Part shown: piece by piece, positions 53,551-64,000 of the stretch
How the letters are laid out: each line of letters opens with the position of its first letter
How positions within the stretch are numbered: the stretch's first letter is position 1
DNA from: Cylindrotheca closterium
Taxonomy: Eukaryota > Bacillariophyta > Bacillariophyceae > Bacillariales > Bacillariaceae
Reading direction: 5' to 3'
Length of the DNA: 64,000 nt
Assembly (NCBI GenBank): GCA_933822405.4
Contig: CAKOGP040000890.1
Span: 392,924 to 456,923, forward strand
The notes under the pieces: generated by a model
What the model was told of the DNA's origin: nothing
The model's database searches: none
Seen by the model: the letters and a program-made list of their open reading frames with translations, nothing else
Made by a program: the position numbers and the translations under genes

Positions 53551-54951
53551 TTATAACCCCATATCTGCCACATCCTCCTTGACGCGCCACAGAGGATCAT
53601 ACTCCTCGTCCGATGAGGCATCATCCGCAACTTCTTCCTCTTCTTCTTCACCGATTTCTGCAATCTCTGGTAATGGGTATCGAAGAATAGCTGCTACTCC
53701 AGAAACCTGCTGCAGTTGTTGACCTGAAAGGTGCATCGAACTAAAGATAAAAACTTTTGCTGAACACCGCAATTAATTTTCGGAACGTAAAAACGACAAG
53801 TGAGAGCGCAAAAGAAATAGTTCCTCCTTATCTTCGTTACCGTTTGACTCACCACCTGCAGCTCGAGCTTCTTCCACAAGGGTGACATATTCCTTCCGTG
53901 CTTTGACGTTGGAACTGCGAAATAGCTGATCTGTCAGCAAGAGCGTATCAACCGCCAGCTGCTCTTGAGCCTTTGAAACATGGGCAAAGCCATAGTATGC
54001 CCTGTCGGGGTCTACTTCCATCATCCGCATAAATTTATTGAGAGCCTCAACTTCTCTTGCAACTTTTGTATCGTTCATTCTAGCCATGATTGCCGGGTCA
54101 GAGAAAACCTCATCAAGCGCGTGCTTGTGTCCATTAGAGGCTTTGCACAAAACAAACTTTGACTTGTTTTCGATGAATGGCCGGTCATCTCTTCGAACCA
54201 TTTCTTCCTGCAGATACTTGAAAAAATCGTCTTTGACAAAACCTAGCACAGCAATAGCACCAGAAATAAATATCAGATACTGTTTTTCACATTGTCTTGT
54301 CTGTTGCTTCGAATGCTTACCTGGCGATCCCATCAGCACCACTTTTACTCTCGCAAAATCGATATGGCGAAGAATAGCCTGGTACACTGCCTCGAAAAAC
54401 TTCTTTATAGATTTCGCATTTTGACTGGATCCAGTTCTTTTCTTCGGAATATTCACTTCGATTCTAGCTTTAGTGATCGTCAAAGCACCCGTTACGAGGC
54501 AGACATGAGCCAATCCAGAATGCAAGACTACGCCCGCGACTTCAGCCTGTCGTTCTGGGTTGCACGCTTCTTCTATCACGTCCAAGTAGATTTGATCCCA
54601 GCACTCTTTTTCCAAGCTGAAGTTCTGGTTGAGTTCGAGTGTAAGCGTGTGGTGGGCTCCCAAGCGAACAAAATCGTTTTCGCTCTGAACTTTCCCTGAT
54701 ATTCGTACTTCAAGAACATCTGGATCAAAGTCGACTTTCTTTACTTCAATAGTCAGCATCAATCGTTTTTTATTGGATGTGGTGGAACCGGTCGAGCTTT
54801 CCTTAACTACCTTTCGAACTGTTGTACAGCGAACACAGTCACCTTTCTGCAACAAATTGAATGCGTGCCACAGATCCTCAGGTGTATCTGGACGGAGAGT
54901 AATGGATCCGCCGCCATCTTTAGAGCTAATATTTCTTTTGACGAGCTTCAT
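53551..54951 (-). CDS. PELO: Pelota/Dom34 ribosome rescue factor
   Basis: Exons 54951-54321, 54242-53853 and 53759-53551 give 409 aa. Pelota pairs with Hbs1 to dissociate ribosomes stalled on mRNA (no-go and non-stop decay). The N-terminal SM-like domain starts [20 protein letters not shown]; the central and C-terminal eRF1-like domains follow. Intron 1 splits [11 protein letters not shown]. Intron 2 falls before [15 protein letters not shown] and [12 protein letters not shown], which matches the Pelota FSSxHxSGEQL terminus; a downstream acceptor would delete this motif. As in all Pelota proteins the GGQ peptide-release motif of eRF1 is absent. An acidic tail ([18 protein letters not shown]) closes the protein. 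Confidence 0.95.
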
Positions 54952-55354
54952 TTCTTGACTTCACAGGTACAACGATCGTTTGTCTTGTTTGCGCTTCAGT
55001 CAATGGTACCCCCAGCTACTGGAGAAAAGGAAGGGTGTTGTGACTGACACTGGAGGGAGGGGCGAATGTCAACAAGAATTAAAAGACAAGTGGTAGGTAT
55101 TAGGTTTTCTTGTTCTTGTTTTCAATTTGACTATGACAAACAGAGAAATGGAGGAATCGTGGTGTGCAAGTACTCGTACGCAGAAAGAAGACAAGTCACA
55201 TACCGGTATTGTACACGGTGGTGGCATCATAAAAAGGTAGAAACAACCACACAGAAAGCACTACAGTCGCATCTAGCGTATTAAACATAGCTTTCATCTT
55301 AGACCTCAGCACCACTCGTACCAGGCAATTCGTCACTATTGGTTTCGTCGTTTC
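54952..55354. other. Intergenic region upstream of Pelota
   Basis: It contains the Pelota promoter and the 3' flank of the chromatin-reader gene. Nothing else is recognised. Confidence 0.5.
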
Positions 55355-58300
55355 TTAGCTCGTTGACACCTTGAAGTCGCTTGACTCGACAGGTTCTGCC
55401 ACCTCCTCTTCTGCGTCTTCCATTTCAGTGTCTCCCGAAGTTTCTTCCAATTTTGTAGAATTGACTTCTTCCACCTTGATGCTATCGCTTACTTCAGCTT
55501 CAGCTTTCGACGACACGCTGGGCACAGGCTCTTCAGTCGCAGAGTCTTCTTTCATCTTGACGTCCGACGGAGTTGGTTTTTTCTTGATCTTGAATGGGTT
55601 CTGCCTGGCGTTATCGTCTTCCAAATCAATTTTTTCCAACATTTTCTTGTACTCGATTTTCGCTTCTTCCGTGAGCTTTCGACGTTTGGCTGTTTGAGAC
55701 TTCACCATGGCAATCTCTTTCTCCAAGAGTTCAATTTGCTTCGCTAGTAACACCTCTCGGTCTTTGGCCTTTTTCTTCTTCGCAATCTTCTTTTCAATAG
55801 TTTCCCATGGCTTGACATTCGACACCTGATCACCACTCTCACTTGGCATCGGGATCTCCCCAGCAGCAGCGCGAAACCCAAGAGCCAACCCAACTATTCC
55901 GGAAGAGTCAATCATAGATCCCGGTATCGTCAAAACACCTTCGCCAATGCTTGCCCCAAGGCACAGCGTCTTGTACTCTCCCTTTTCCATTGTGCGTTTC
56001 AAATAGCCATTAACAATTGCAGTCGCCCGCTCTTGCTTTCCTGCGATCAGTTGCCGCCTTCCAGACGGAGACTTCTTTAAGTCGTCAGCGTCTGATAACC
56101 GCCTCTTCTTCACCTTGCTCTCGTTTGCCTTCAACGCCTTTTCTCTTTCCCGAGTGCGCTTCTTCCTTCTCTTTTCAAGATCTTTCTCTTGTTTCTTTAT
56201 ATCTTTCATTTTTGTAACTTCATCGGTTTTTTGCTTTGTCTTTTGTTTCTTCTCTGTATCCACCTTTTGTTTCTTTGTATCCTGTGACTTCTTTTTCGCT
56301 TTCTTTCGTCCAAAGGTTGCGAAATTGATCAAGCCATCAGTTGCCAATAGCTCATTCTTTTCTTCTACATCACTTTCGCCATCTGAATCGACATCATCTG
56401 CTTCATCGTCCGACTGACTTAGTAGTGAATAGCTGTAGTTCATGTCCTCGCCTTCTTCACCTTCCGCCGGGTCTTCTTTTGTAAGATCTTCAAATTGAAG
56501 ATCAAATTCTTCCATGGCCCATTTTCCCTCTTCAATAGCGGAAGTGTATGTTTGCGAGCCCAGGACTTTATCAAAAGCATTTCGAGTCGACTTCTTCTTC
56601 TTGGACCCGGATGCAGGTTGTTGATCGTTCGGATCTTCTGTCGGATCAAAGTTTTCAACAATATCAGATTCTCTCACCCAAATGAACTCATGAGTTCCCA
56701 TAAATTCCACCAAGAAAAAGGATTGCGGGTCACCGTGCCCTTGAGCCTGCCTTTTGATGGCTTGCTCGGACTTTCGCTTTCCTGCGACCAACTGACTTCT
56801 TAGTTTTTCAGGAAGCCGCTTCTCATTCCTTTCAGTGAGTGCAAAATGCCAGTCTTCCTTTTGATCGGGAGGTGCAAGTATACCAAGGACTAGCGCAGGC
56901 CAAAATGGCTTCTTGCTGGACTCTCTTGCCCACACAGCAGCCGCCATACATCCCCAGATGCTAGATTGACTAACCCCTCTGCAAGTCGCTTCGTGAATCG
57001 GAACGATAATCTTTCCAATGAAACGATCCAAGCGATTGGACACCATGGTATGCAGTTCTGTATTGTCTTTCAAACAGTTTGCGTAGCATTGACGTACATC
57101 CTTATCCAATTCATCTACTCCATATCCTTGATCTTCCTTTTCGGCAGAAGAAAGTCGCTTCTTCATTTCGACCATATTCTCCACCACAGCCTCCATTTCC
57201 TTCTTGTCTTCGTTTGGACTTCCTTCTCCCCAGATTCGCTCCGTATCCAGTCGATCTACACAACCACCATTCTCAATAAACGCGCTGAGAGCCTCGGCAG
57301 ACCGTGACAAACTTTTCCCCGTCATGAGTGATAGTCCCGAAACAATCAGTCGTTGCTTCCTATCGGCTTTTCGCTTTTGCATTGCCTCTAGAATATGGGT
57401 AGAGGAGGACGACTTGGATGATTTGCTCGGAACAGGAGGTGGATCTGATGGCATCATAAATTCTTGCCAAAGATCGTTAAAATAATCTCTGAGGTGCAAG
57501 GCGATAGAAACAAAGGACGGAACCGCATCCTTGTTGCTCGAGTGCGAGTGGTAGCGTACACAGTTGGAAAATATTCGCCAGGCATCCAATCGAACATCTC
57601 GTAAGCAAGTGTAGTCCTTGCGTCGAATCTTTCGGCACACTTTTCCAAGATCCATTGGGTGCTGCACAATTTTGGAATATACGGCCACCAACTGTATTGC
57701 ATTGAAAAAAACAAATGAGCAGCGAACGATGTGTTTACTATCTTGTGAAATCATCAAGGTTTTCAACTTTTCGTCTTACCTCAGGGTGGAGCAAAGAGAC
57801 GGGGCGGCTAAATTCTGCCAACAATGGTACCCGGCAAAACTGTATCATCATTGATTTCAAGTTTTCATACTCAGCAGCCGTGATAGGTTGCACTGGATCG
57901 TCCATGGTCGGAAAGCTCTTTTGCGATTTGCCGGTCTTTTTCGGTGCCGAAGACCGTTTTCGTTTTTTGGTTGTAATAGGACTCTTCTCCTCCACCACGA
58001 CTGCCTTTTCTACTTTTTCCTTCTCCTTGTCATCATCATCGTCGTCGTCATCTTCATCGGCAGCAACTGCCACAGCATCGGCGGGTTCATCAGTTTCTTC
58101 ATCCACTGGCTTGGCTGTGACTGCAGCTTCTTCTTTGGCTTCCACTTCAGTTTTAAGTTCTTCCATTTTCTCTTGTACGCGTGAGCTGGAAGACAATTGT
58201 GCAGCAACTGCCGCTGGCTTTCCTCTTGCTGGTGGCGCAGCCGGCTGTGCTTCCTTCGGATCCGCATCAGAAGATTCCGTGCTGGTGGAGGGAGCTTGAT

Positions 58301-58532
58301 AGGCGAGCGGTCGAGCGGTATTGCCAGCAGCTGCGGCGGTAGCAACCGCAGCTACGGGATGACCTTGCAAGGATTGCATTGCTGCTAGTTGTGCGGGGTC
58401 ATATCCAAAAGGAGGAGCTCCAAAAGCGACGGGTCGCGCATTGGCGGCCGCAGTTTGCTGTGCTAGTGCTAATTCAATGGAAAGGCGACGCGCTGCCTCT
58501 GCATCAGGATGGTTAGCCGCATTGTTCCACAT
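55355..58532 (-). CDS. Bromodomain-PWWP chromatin reader
   Basis: Exons 58532-57780 and 57691-55355 (88-nt intron) give 1029 aa. The ATG at 58532 is preceded by an in-frame stop, so upstream TTG-started readings are excluded. The N-terminal ~220 residues are Ala/Pro/Glu-rich with a poly-Asp run and a nuclear signal (KKRKR). A bromodomain spans about residues 225-330 across the splice: LLHPE-LVAVYSKIVQHPMDLG, then YTCLRDVRLDAWRIFSNCVRYHS. The acetyl-lysine Asn that normally follows the Tyr is His here. A PWWP domain at about 495-590 opens VWARESSKKPFWPALVLG. The rest is charged coiled coil, nuclear and very Lys-rich. The order bromodomain then PWWP resembles ZMYND11/BS69-type readers. It should bind modified histone tails and DNA. 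Confidence 0.8.
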
Positions 58533-59099
58533 GATTTGTTGTTGGGCAAATGTCAATCTATTTCACTAATACGGCGCACAATGTTGGCTATTATGTGCTT
58601 TCTCAATGGTGGTAATCAAATCAAATCACAAACAGGAGGATGAAGGTAACGTGGATTTCCTCAATAGTCAAGAGTTTATTGATTGAGGATTGTAGGAAGG
58701 GTTTGATAGCATGTGAATATGCGTTATATTTTTTAGATGCTACGTCCGTTAGCCGATTCATTCATCTCTCGATCCCGGCTTGATGTCTACTTACTGCAAC
58801 GAGACACAGAGTCCTTTTACAAAATCTTGGATGACGAACAACTTCGCGAGGACCAACTCCCAACCAACAAAGGCGCTCCATTTACCTACGTAGGACATGG
58901 TACTAATCCACGGCATGTGCGCAGGCCGCATTCAGCAGCTCATGAAGGATAGCAAGCTCAAAACCTATTGCTTTGGAGAATTGGAGATTAGAAGTAGTTG
59001 ATGGGTGCCTGGTACCTGCTACATTATTGCCGGTACCGTTCCCTGCACTCGCAATCTAAGGCAATCTTTTTTAGTTGAATGCTACTCCTTTCATCTACT
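58533..59099. other. Intergenic region, no supported gene
   Basis: 5' flank of the chromatin-reader gene and 3' flank of TOP3. A 71-codon ATG frame at 58737-58952 on the plus strand is the longest; it shows no conservation that I can recognise and is not called. Confidence 0.5.
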
Positions 59100-62000
59100 T
59101 CATCTTCGGCGACCTCGACCTCCGCGGCCTCGCCCACGTCCACCCCTACCTCTTCCTCGACCTCTTCCAGTGGCATTGGTCCGCTCAGATCCATGGAATA
59201 CTCGCGATGAGCTTTGCATAACTGGGTCGGTAGGGAAGAAACAAGTATACTTGGATTCTTTGCTTTCCAGCGGTGACTCGCCAGCCTTGAATTCAATCTT
59301 CATCTTGTGGCACCCCAAAACTTCATCTTTTTCATCGAGAATGGTCACCTTGTCAATACACTTTGGAAGATGGATAATGGTGGCATCCCGAGTCGACACT
59401 AATCGCCATTTCGGGCCAAAATGTGGGTCCAGTATAAAGACTCCATCACTGTCTGGGTCTGGACTAACATAGAGCTCTTCAATCAATGGGTGGTTGTCTG
59501 GCAGTGGGCATTCCAAAGTCAAGGCTTTTCCAGCCATGCGCTTGATTTGCTGTTCTTTTGCCTGATCTTCCCTGTCAACTGGATCCTCCTCAGGCTCCCG
59601 AAGTGACCATTCTGAACTGTTGAAACAGTTGGGACACAGTGGGAATGCACGTGGTGGAGCACCAACCGAATACATGCTCAATTCAAAGCCGCATCCTTCC
59701 ACAGGACATTGGCGTCCCGACCACTGCTTGACGATACCACCAGCTGGTAGTGGATAAACCGTTTCTGTATGTCTGTTGTATAGACGAGGTGGTGGTCCTT
59801 CAATGAATTGCAAGTACCGTCTACAGCATGATTGAGTATAAGCATGTGGGCTCAGCATCGATACCAACACTCCGGCACTGGAGTTGTGGCTTACCTTGAT
59901 TGTCCACACCGAGTAAACGCCTTTCCGACGTCTTCCAACTTGGAAAAGGAGGAACCAAACAAGACATCCATCCGGTTGATGTTTTTGACGAAGAAATCAA
60001 ACTTGGCTTCAAACATCGATATTGCCTTTTCAACGACATCGTCTTTACTCATTTCACCTTTGGAAATCCGATTGCACTGGCCTTCAATGTCTGATCTAAC
60101 CTTTGGAAGCACAAGGCCACTGTCAATCCGATGATAGCCTTGTACCAGAACTAGACCAAGCTTGTTGGGAAGCAGTCGCCTGCCACTCTCTAGTCGAACG
60201 TAATTTCTATTTTGGATATTCTGAATGTGAGTTGGAATACTTGCGTCAGTTCCGATTCCATATTTCTCCATCATCCCAATCAGTTCAGATTCCGTGAGGT
60301 ATCCAGGCGGCGTCGTCTGCTTCTCCTTGACATCCAATGATGCCCAGACAGGAGCGGCGGTACTCATTTGAATTTTCGACGAGTTGGAACCTGTATTGGT
60401 CTTTAACAGTGGAATGACCTCGCCCTTTCTGAATTCAGGCATCGTGCGCTCCTCTTCATCATCTTCGTCGTTTTCGACTTCGTCACCATACTGTTTGTGG
60501 AGAAGGACTTCCAAGAAACCTTTCGAGACGATCTACAGTAGAGAAGGCTCGCCAGTGAGAAGAAGGAAATCGGTACTCTACGAAACAAATCTGCAAACAT
60601 ACCTCTTTTCCAGAAAGAAAGAAGTTACCCTTTGGACCCAAGGACTCAATCTCAAATGTAACCTTGGTAGAACGCCACACGGCATCATGGCTCACAGAGG
60701 CAATGAAATGTCTCACAACAAGTTCATAAATGCGAGCCATATCCCCAGACAGTTCATGGAAACCGGCTGATCGGCAGGGAGTTATAGGTGGATGATCCCC
60801 CATGTCGACGCCACCTCTTGATGTGTTATGCCCTTTAAGAGCTAAAAGCTCCTTTACGTAGGTTCCCCAGCGAGCATCCCCAGCTTGCTGTTGGAGCGTC
60901 CCTCTAATGTCGAATGATTTCGGGTATGCAGTCGACTCTGTTCGCGGGTAACTCAGGTAACCACTAAGATACAAACGTTCTGCAGCTTGCATAGCAGAAT
61001 GTGGGCCTATACCAAGCGCCTTACTGCAGGCCTTTAGCAAGTTGACTGTATTAAGCGGTATTGGACGCCCTTGTTTCTTGTCTCTGGTAATAACACTTGT
61101 CACCATGACGTTGGGATTATCTTCAAAGGCTTTTGCAACAAGGTCGATTGTTTTGTTCTTATTGAACGAACGTCCCGATTCCCACGTCGCTCTGAGCATC
61201 CGACCTCTTTTCAGAACACCAAGCTCTAGCGTCCAGTCTAAAGATAAGCAGTGTCATTCCCAAATTAGGAACGTTGTCTAGTGAGCATGCAGCAATGGCA
61301 AAGGCTGAGAGGTCCACGAAATCCAAAGAACTTACAAGGTTCTGGCTTGAATGTCTCAATGTCGATATGTCTTTGAACACAGAATCCTAGTGTGGGAGTT
61401 TGACAAGGCCCGTATGACAAGACACTGCTATCCAAATCACCATATCTTCCCTGAAAAAACCGAGTTTGGAATCTCGAAAAAGCAACACCGACCTTTAGAT
61501 CCAATTCCTGGCGAGCATCGACGGAAAGTGCCTGGTTTTTATCTGGCTTTCCAAGATTGTTGTAGGCTTTGATAATGTCAGAGGGGTTGATCGCCGAGAA
61601 ATACGCCCGGTAGACGCGGTCATAATTGGCGACACCAGCCCCACCTTTCATTAGGTGCATACAACAATCCAAAACTTCAAAATTGATATTCTCTCCTTCG
61701 CGATCGCAATCCATCCACAAGACGATGAAATTTGCTCCTCGTGCTTCATCCTGTAGGTGCTTTACAACCGAACCCTTACAGGGCTTGCGGGCAATGGGAG
61801 CCGTGAAGAGCTCAGCTGGATCTACAGACTCCCACGACTGGTATTGTTGCGGAAAATCCACAGAAAACACATGTCCAGCAACACTGCTAACCTTGTGCGT
61901 GACTTTCTTGGCGTGAGGAGCCTTGGGGAAAGCTGGATTCGTGAATTCATGCACAGGAAGTATTTTTTTTCGGAATATCATATCTCCATTGCAAAGCCCT

Positions 62001-62782
62001 TTTGCAATCGCTTGTGCGATCGATGGTTTCTCGCCAACGTGGAAAATAGTGATATGTTCGCCTCTTGCGTAGTTGAGGTCGTTGGTTTGCTGACATTGGT
62101 TCGGAGGGATGGATGGTTTCTGAGGCGTAGCTGCCGTGCTGGCGGAGGTCTGATTCCCTCCTTTTGAATTGTTGTTCCTGGCCTTGGATTCTTTCTTCGA
62201 ATTGTCATTGCTGTTGCTATTGTTTTTGCCCTTCTTTCGAGACTGTTGGTCATTTGTGTTTTTCTTCTTTTCGTTCGGTTCATTTTTGCTTTTCTTCGTG
62301 TTGCTTGGGTTATCCTTCGATTCTTTCGGTTCATTGCCGTTTTTCTTATCGTTCTTTGCATTTTCCTTTCCTCCTTTCTTCTGATTGACCCCCTTCGGAT
62401 CGTTGTCCTTGCTGTTGTTCGCAGCTCCCTTGCTGCCCTGCTTTCCTTTGGCTTTGTTGTTGTTCTTGTTCTTGGAGTTTTGCTTTTGGGTATTTCCTTT
62501 GCTATTTGTATTTTTGCTTTGTTCGCTGGAAGAAGAAGGACCTGAAGTTCCTACCCCTGGTTTGAACTCTGGAGCGTTTGCTTTCAGGTCAGATGGCTCA
62601 GCATTTGTATCATTTGTATCATATGAGCTTTTTGCCTTGTTGTTTCCTCGACCGCCTCTTCCATTTCTACCACCACGGCCACCGCGACCACCACGCCCTC
62701 CACGTCCTCCCCTTCCGCTTCTTCCACCTCTACCGCCGCGGCCAACTTTTTCACCGCGGCCCAGGTTGGATTCCGTCGTCAT
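59100..62782 (-). CDS. TOP3B: DNA/RNA topoisomerase III-beta with RGG tracts at both ends
   Basis: Exons 62782-61336, 61237-60603, 60532-59895 and 59820-59100 give 1146 aa. Type IA enzyme passing single strands through a transient phosphotyrosyl break; TOP3-beta also acts on RNA with TDRD3. Residues about 8-45 are RGG repeats (VGRGGRGGRSGRGG), then a Lys/Asn/Ser-rich disordered stretch to about 235. The TOPRIM domain starts EHITIFHVGEKPSIAQAI and contains WMDCDREGENI; the active Tyr is in GYLSYPRTES near residue 580. EKYGIGTDASIPTHIQNI is family-typical. Zinc-finger Cys pairs (CPVEGCGF, CPNC) and a C-terminal RGRGGRGRGRGG tail follow. An in-frame ATG at 63073 would add 97 poorly conserved residues. 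It diverges from RPN5. Confidence 0.92.
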
Positions 62783-63123
62783 GAATAAATTTGTGATCGT
62801 TGGAGTTTGTTTTACCTTCAATTTGTGACTTGTTCTCGTCGCAATCAAGATCCATGGTTTGGTTTTGCGATTTACTCGACGATGATTTAGGGACGATAAT
62901 TTCATATTGGGATTCCAAATTCCAAAGAATAGAAAGTCTGTCCGTTCTTCTGCAGATGCAAGATGAACAGGCTCGAAAAAATTGTGATTGATCGAACAAG
63001 TCGACGAGATCTCGTTTTTCGAATGATCATCGTTTGATCCATCTCCAGTGCACATTGCAACGAACGTTGCCATCCAATACCACAGGAACTCTTGCGGAGA
63101 CGATAGAAATATAATCCTGAATC
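62783..63123. promoter_or_regulatory. Divergent promoter region TOP3B / RPN5
   Basis: 341 bp separate the preferred start codons. If the TOP3B start at 63073 is used instead, only 50 bp remain. No defined element is recognisable. Confidence 0.4.
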
Positions 63124-64000
63124 ATGTCAAACATTGCTTCCTCGGGAAAAGCTGCTGGCGGAGAGCTGGAAGAAAAAATTGACTTGACGCCCGAGACGGA
63201 CGCCAAGTTGGAGCAATCGGCAACTCTGGCCAAATCGGGACAGGTTCGAGAAGCTCTGGCCATTCTCGCTGCTTTGGAGAAGAGATGTCGTGTGGGTAAT
63301 GACAGTCCAAACTTGGTTCGAGTCTGTGAAGCTTCCTTGCAGTACTGTAAGGACGCTGGGGATGAAGAGCTTTTGTTTTCGACAATTCAAACCTTGACAA
63401 CTCGACGATCTCAAAAGACAAACGCTATTCGAGCGATGGTTCACAAGGCAATGCCTTGGTGTGTTGTCGATCAATACACTCCAATTGCTGTAACTTCAGA
63501 GGGAGAGAAAGCAGCGAGAACTAAGCTTGTGGAAACGCTGAGGGAAATTACTGATGGGAAACTTTTCTTGGAAGGAGAACTTGCAAGGTTGACCAGAGCT
63601 CTGGCTATCATCAAGGTAAGCATGCTAATGCCCTACGCTTTTATTTCCTTTGTAACTTCAAAGTTCCCTAACGCAAAATCAAAACTATTTTGTAGGAAAA
63701 TGAGGGTGATATCGCTGGTGCCGCAGATGTTTTGCAAGAAGTGCATGTGGAGACATATGGATCCTTGTCAAAGCGGGAGAAAGTGGAATTCATTCTCGAA
63801 CAAATGCGGTTGACTTTGGGAAAGAAAGATTTTGTTCGAGCAGCTATTGTCGCCGGAAAGGTATCTCGTAAGCATTTGCAAGAAGAAAACATGGAAGAGC
63901 ACAAAGTCAAGTACTACACTCTTTTGGCTGAAAACCACCGACATGACAAAGATGCTTTTGCATTGGCAAAGGATTATCATGCTATTTACTCGACACCTCA
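63124..64000 (+). CDS. RPN5: 26S proteasome non-ATPase subunit Rpn5 (PSMD12), 5' part
   Basis: Exons 63124-63615 and 63696 onward (80-nt intron, phase 0); the gene continues beyond the window. Rpn5 is a PCI-domain scaffold subunit of the 19S lid. Visible residues include the N-terminal TPR-like repeats and, over the splice, KLFLEGELARLTRALAIIK then ENEGDIAGAADVLQEVHVET, with YGSLSKREKVEFILEQMRL closely matching the family. The window ends in the HAIYSTP segment before the PCI domain. Without the intron an in-frame run-on adds unconserved residues. Confidence 0.95.

Noticed and set aside
53709..53759. A downstream acceptor for Pelota intron 2 (CTTTCAG before GTCAACAAC)
   Set aside because: It keeps frame but deletes the conserved FSSMHLSG motif; the acceptor at 53760-53761 retains it.
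58737..58952. 71-codon plus-strand ORF between the chromatin reader and TOP3B
   Set aside because: Short, no leader or domain, and no splice partner visible.
1..64000. tRNA, rRNA, CRISPR arrays, transposons or retroelement proteins
   Set aside because: Scanning for tRNA B-box-like motifs, repeat-spacer arrays, terminal repeats and reverse transcriptase or transposase motifs gave nothing convincing; short tRNAs could still be missed by eye.

Overview
The window is nuclear DNA of a photosynthetic stramenopile, almost certainly a diatom. The evidence is two fucoxanthin-chlorophyll a/c antenna genes, several preproteins with an ER signal peptide followed by a Phe-type plastid-import junction (ASAFAP, TGFAP, SSAFIP, SSAFAP, ATSSF), spliceosomal introns mostly 50-210 nt long with GT-AG ends, and a giant 1,3-beta-glucan synthase of the type that makes chrysolaminarin or callose. 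The species cannot be fixed from the sequence. There is one assembly gap (Ns, 18340-18792). I see no tRNA, rRNA, transposon, CRISPR array or virus-derived gene.

Layout. 0.3-2.6 kb: two convergent antenna (FCP) genes. 2.8-8.3 kb: RNA polymerase I second-largest subunit, tail to tail with inositol-pentakisphosphate 2-kinase. 8.9-13 kb: a tandem pair of RING-finger paralogues. 13.1-16.2 kb: a plastid-type membrane protein and V-ATPase subunit B. 16.5-20.5 kb: a Golgi-type glycosyltransferase, the tail of an unknown gene running into the gap, and a small polytopic membrane protein. 21-25.3 kb: ribosomal protein eL27 with a 13-nt first coding exon, two short plastid/thylakoid preproteins, a 60-residue single-span protein split by an intron, and a basic nuclear-looking protein. 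25.7-29 kb: MAP65/ASE1 divergent from a ZNF706-like zinc finger, then a single-span protein. 29.4-36 kb: the glucan synthase (four exons, 2127 aa). 36.4-40.6 kb: plastid HAD phosphatase, Spinster-like MFS carrier, DHHC S-acyltransferase. 40.8-46.4 kb: Sec15-like exocyst subunit, DUF3067 protein, and a glutaredoxin-fold protein lacking the active-site cysteines. 46.5-54.9 kb: ankyrin-PP2C phosphatase divergent from DPH7, bestrophin-like channel, dephospho-CoA kinase, Pelota. 55.4-64 kb: bromodomain-PWWP chromatin reader, topoisomerase III-beta with RGG tracts at both ends, and the 5' part of proteasome subunit Rpn5.

The genes do not form one pathway. They are packed housekeeping and organelle genes. 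Convergent stops lie as little as 17 and 30 bp apart (Dephospho-CoA kinase/Pelota, RPA2/IPK1), and one divergent start pair is 61 bp apart (PP2C/DPH7). Themes are photosynthesis and plastid function (FCPs, thylakoid preproteins, HAD phosphatase, DUF3067, bestrophin, possibly the glutaredoxin-like protein), translation and quality control (eL27, DPH7, Pelota, Rpn5) and carbon storage or wall glucan.

I did not find a clear new multigene system. The best candidates for something undescribed are single proteins or families: the RING tandem pair with its own conserved C-terminal modules, the cysteine-less glutaredoxin-like protein, the bromodomain-PWWP reader with an altered acetyl-lysine residue, the double-RGG topoisomerase, and the small plastid or membrane proteins. 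Gene models were spliced by eye from GT-AG signals, reading phase and protein-family continuity; exon limits are given in each entry.
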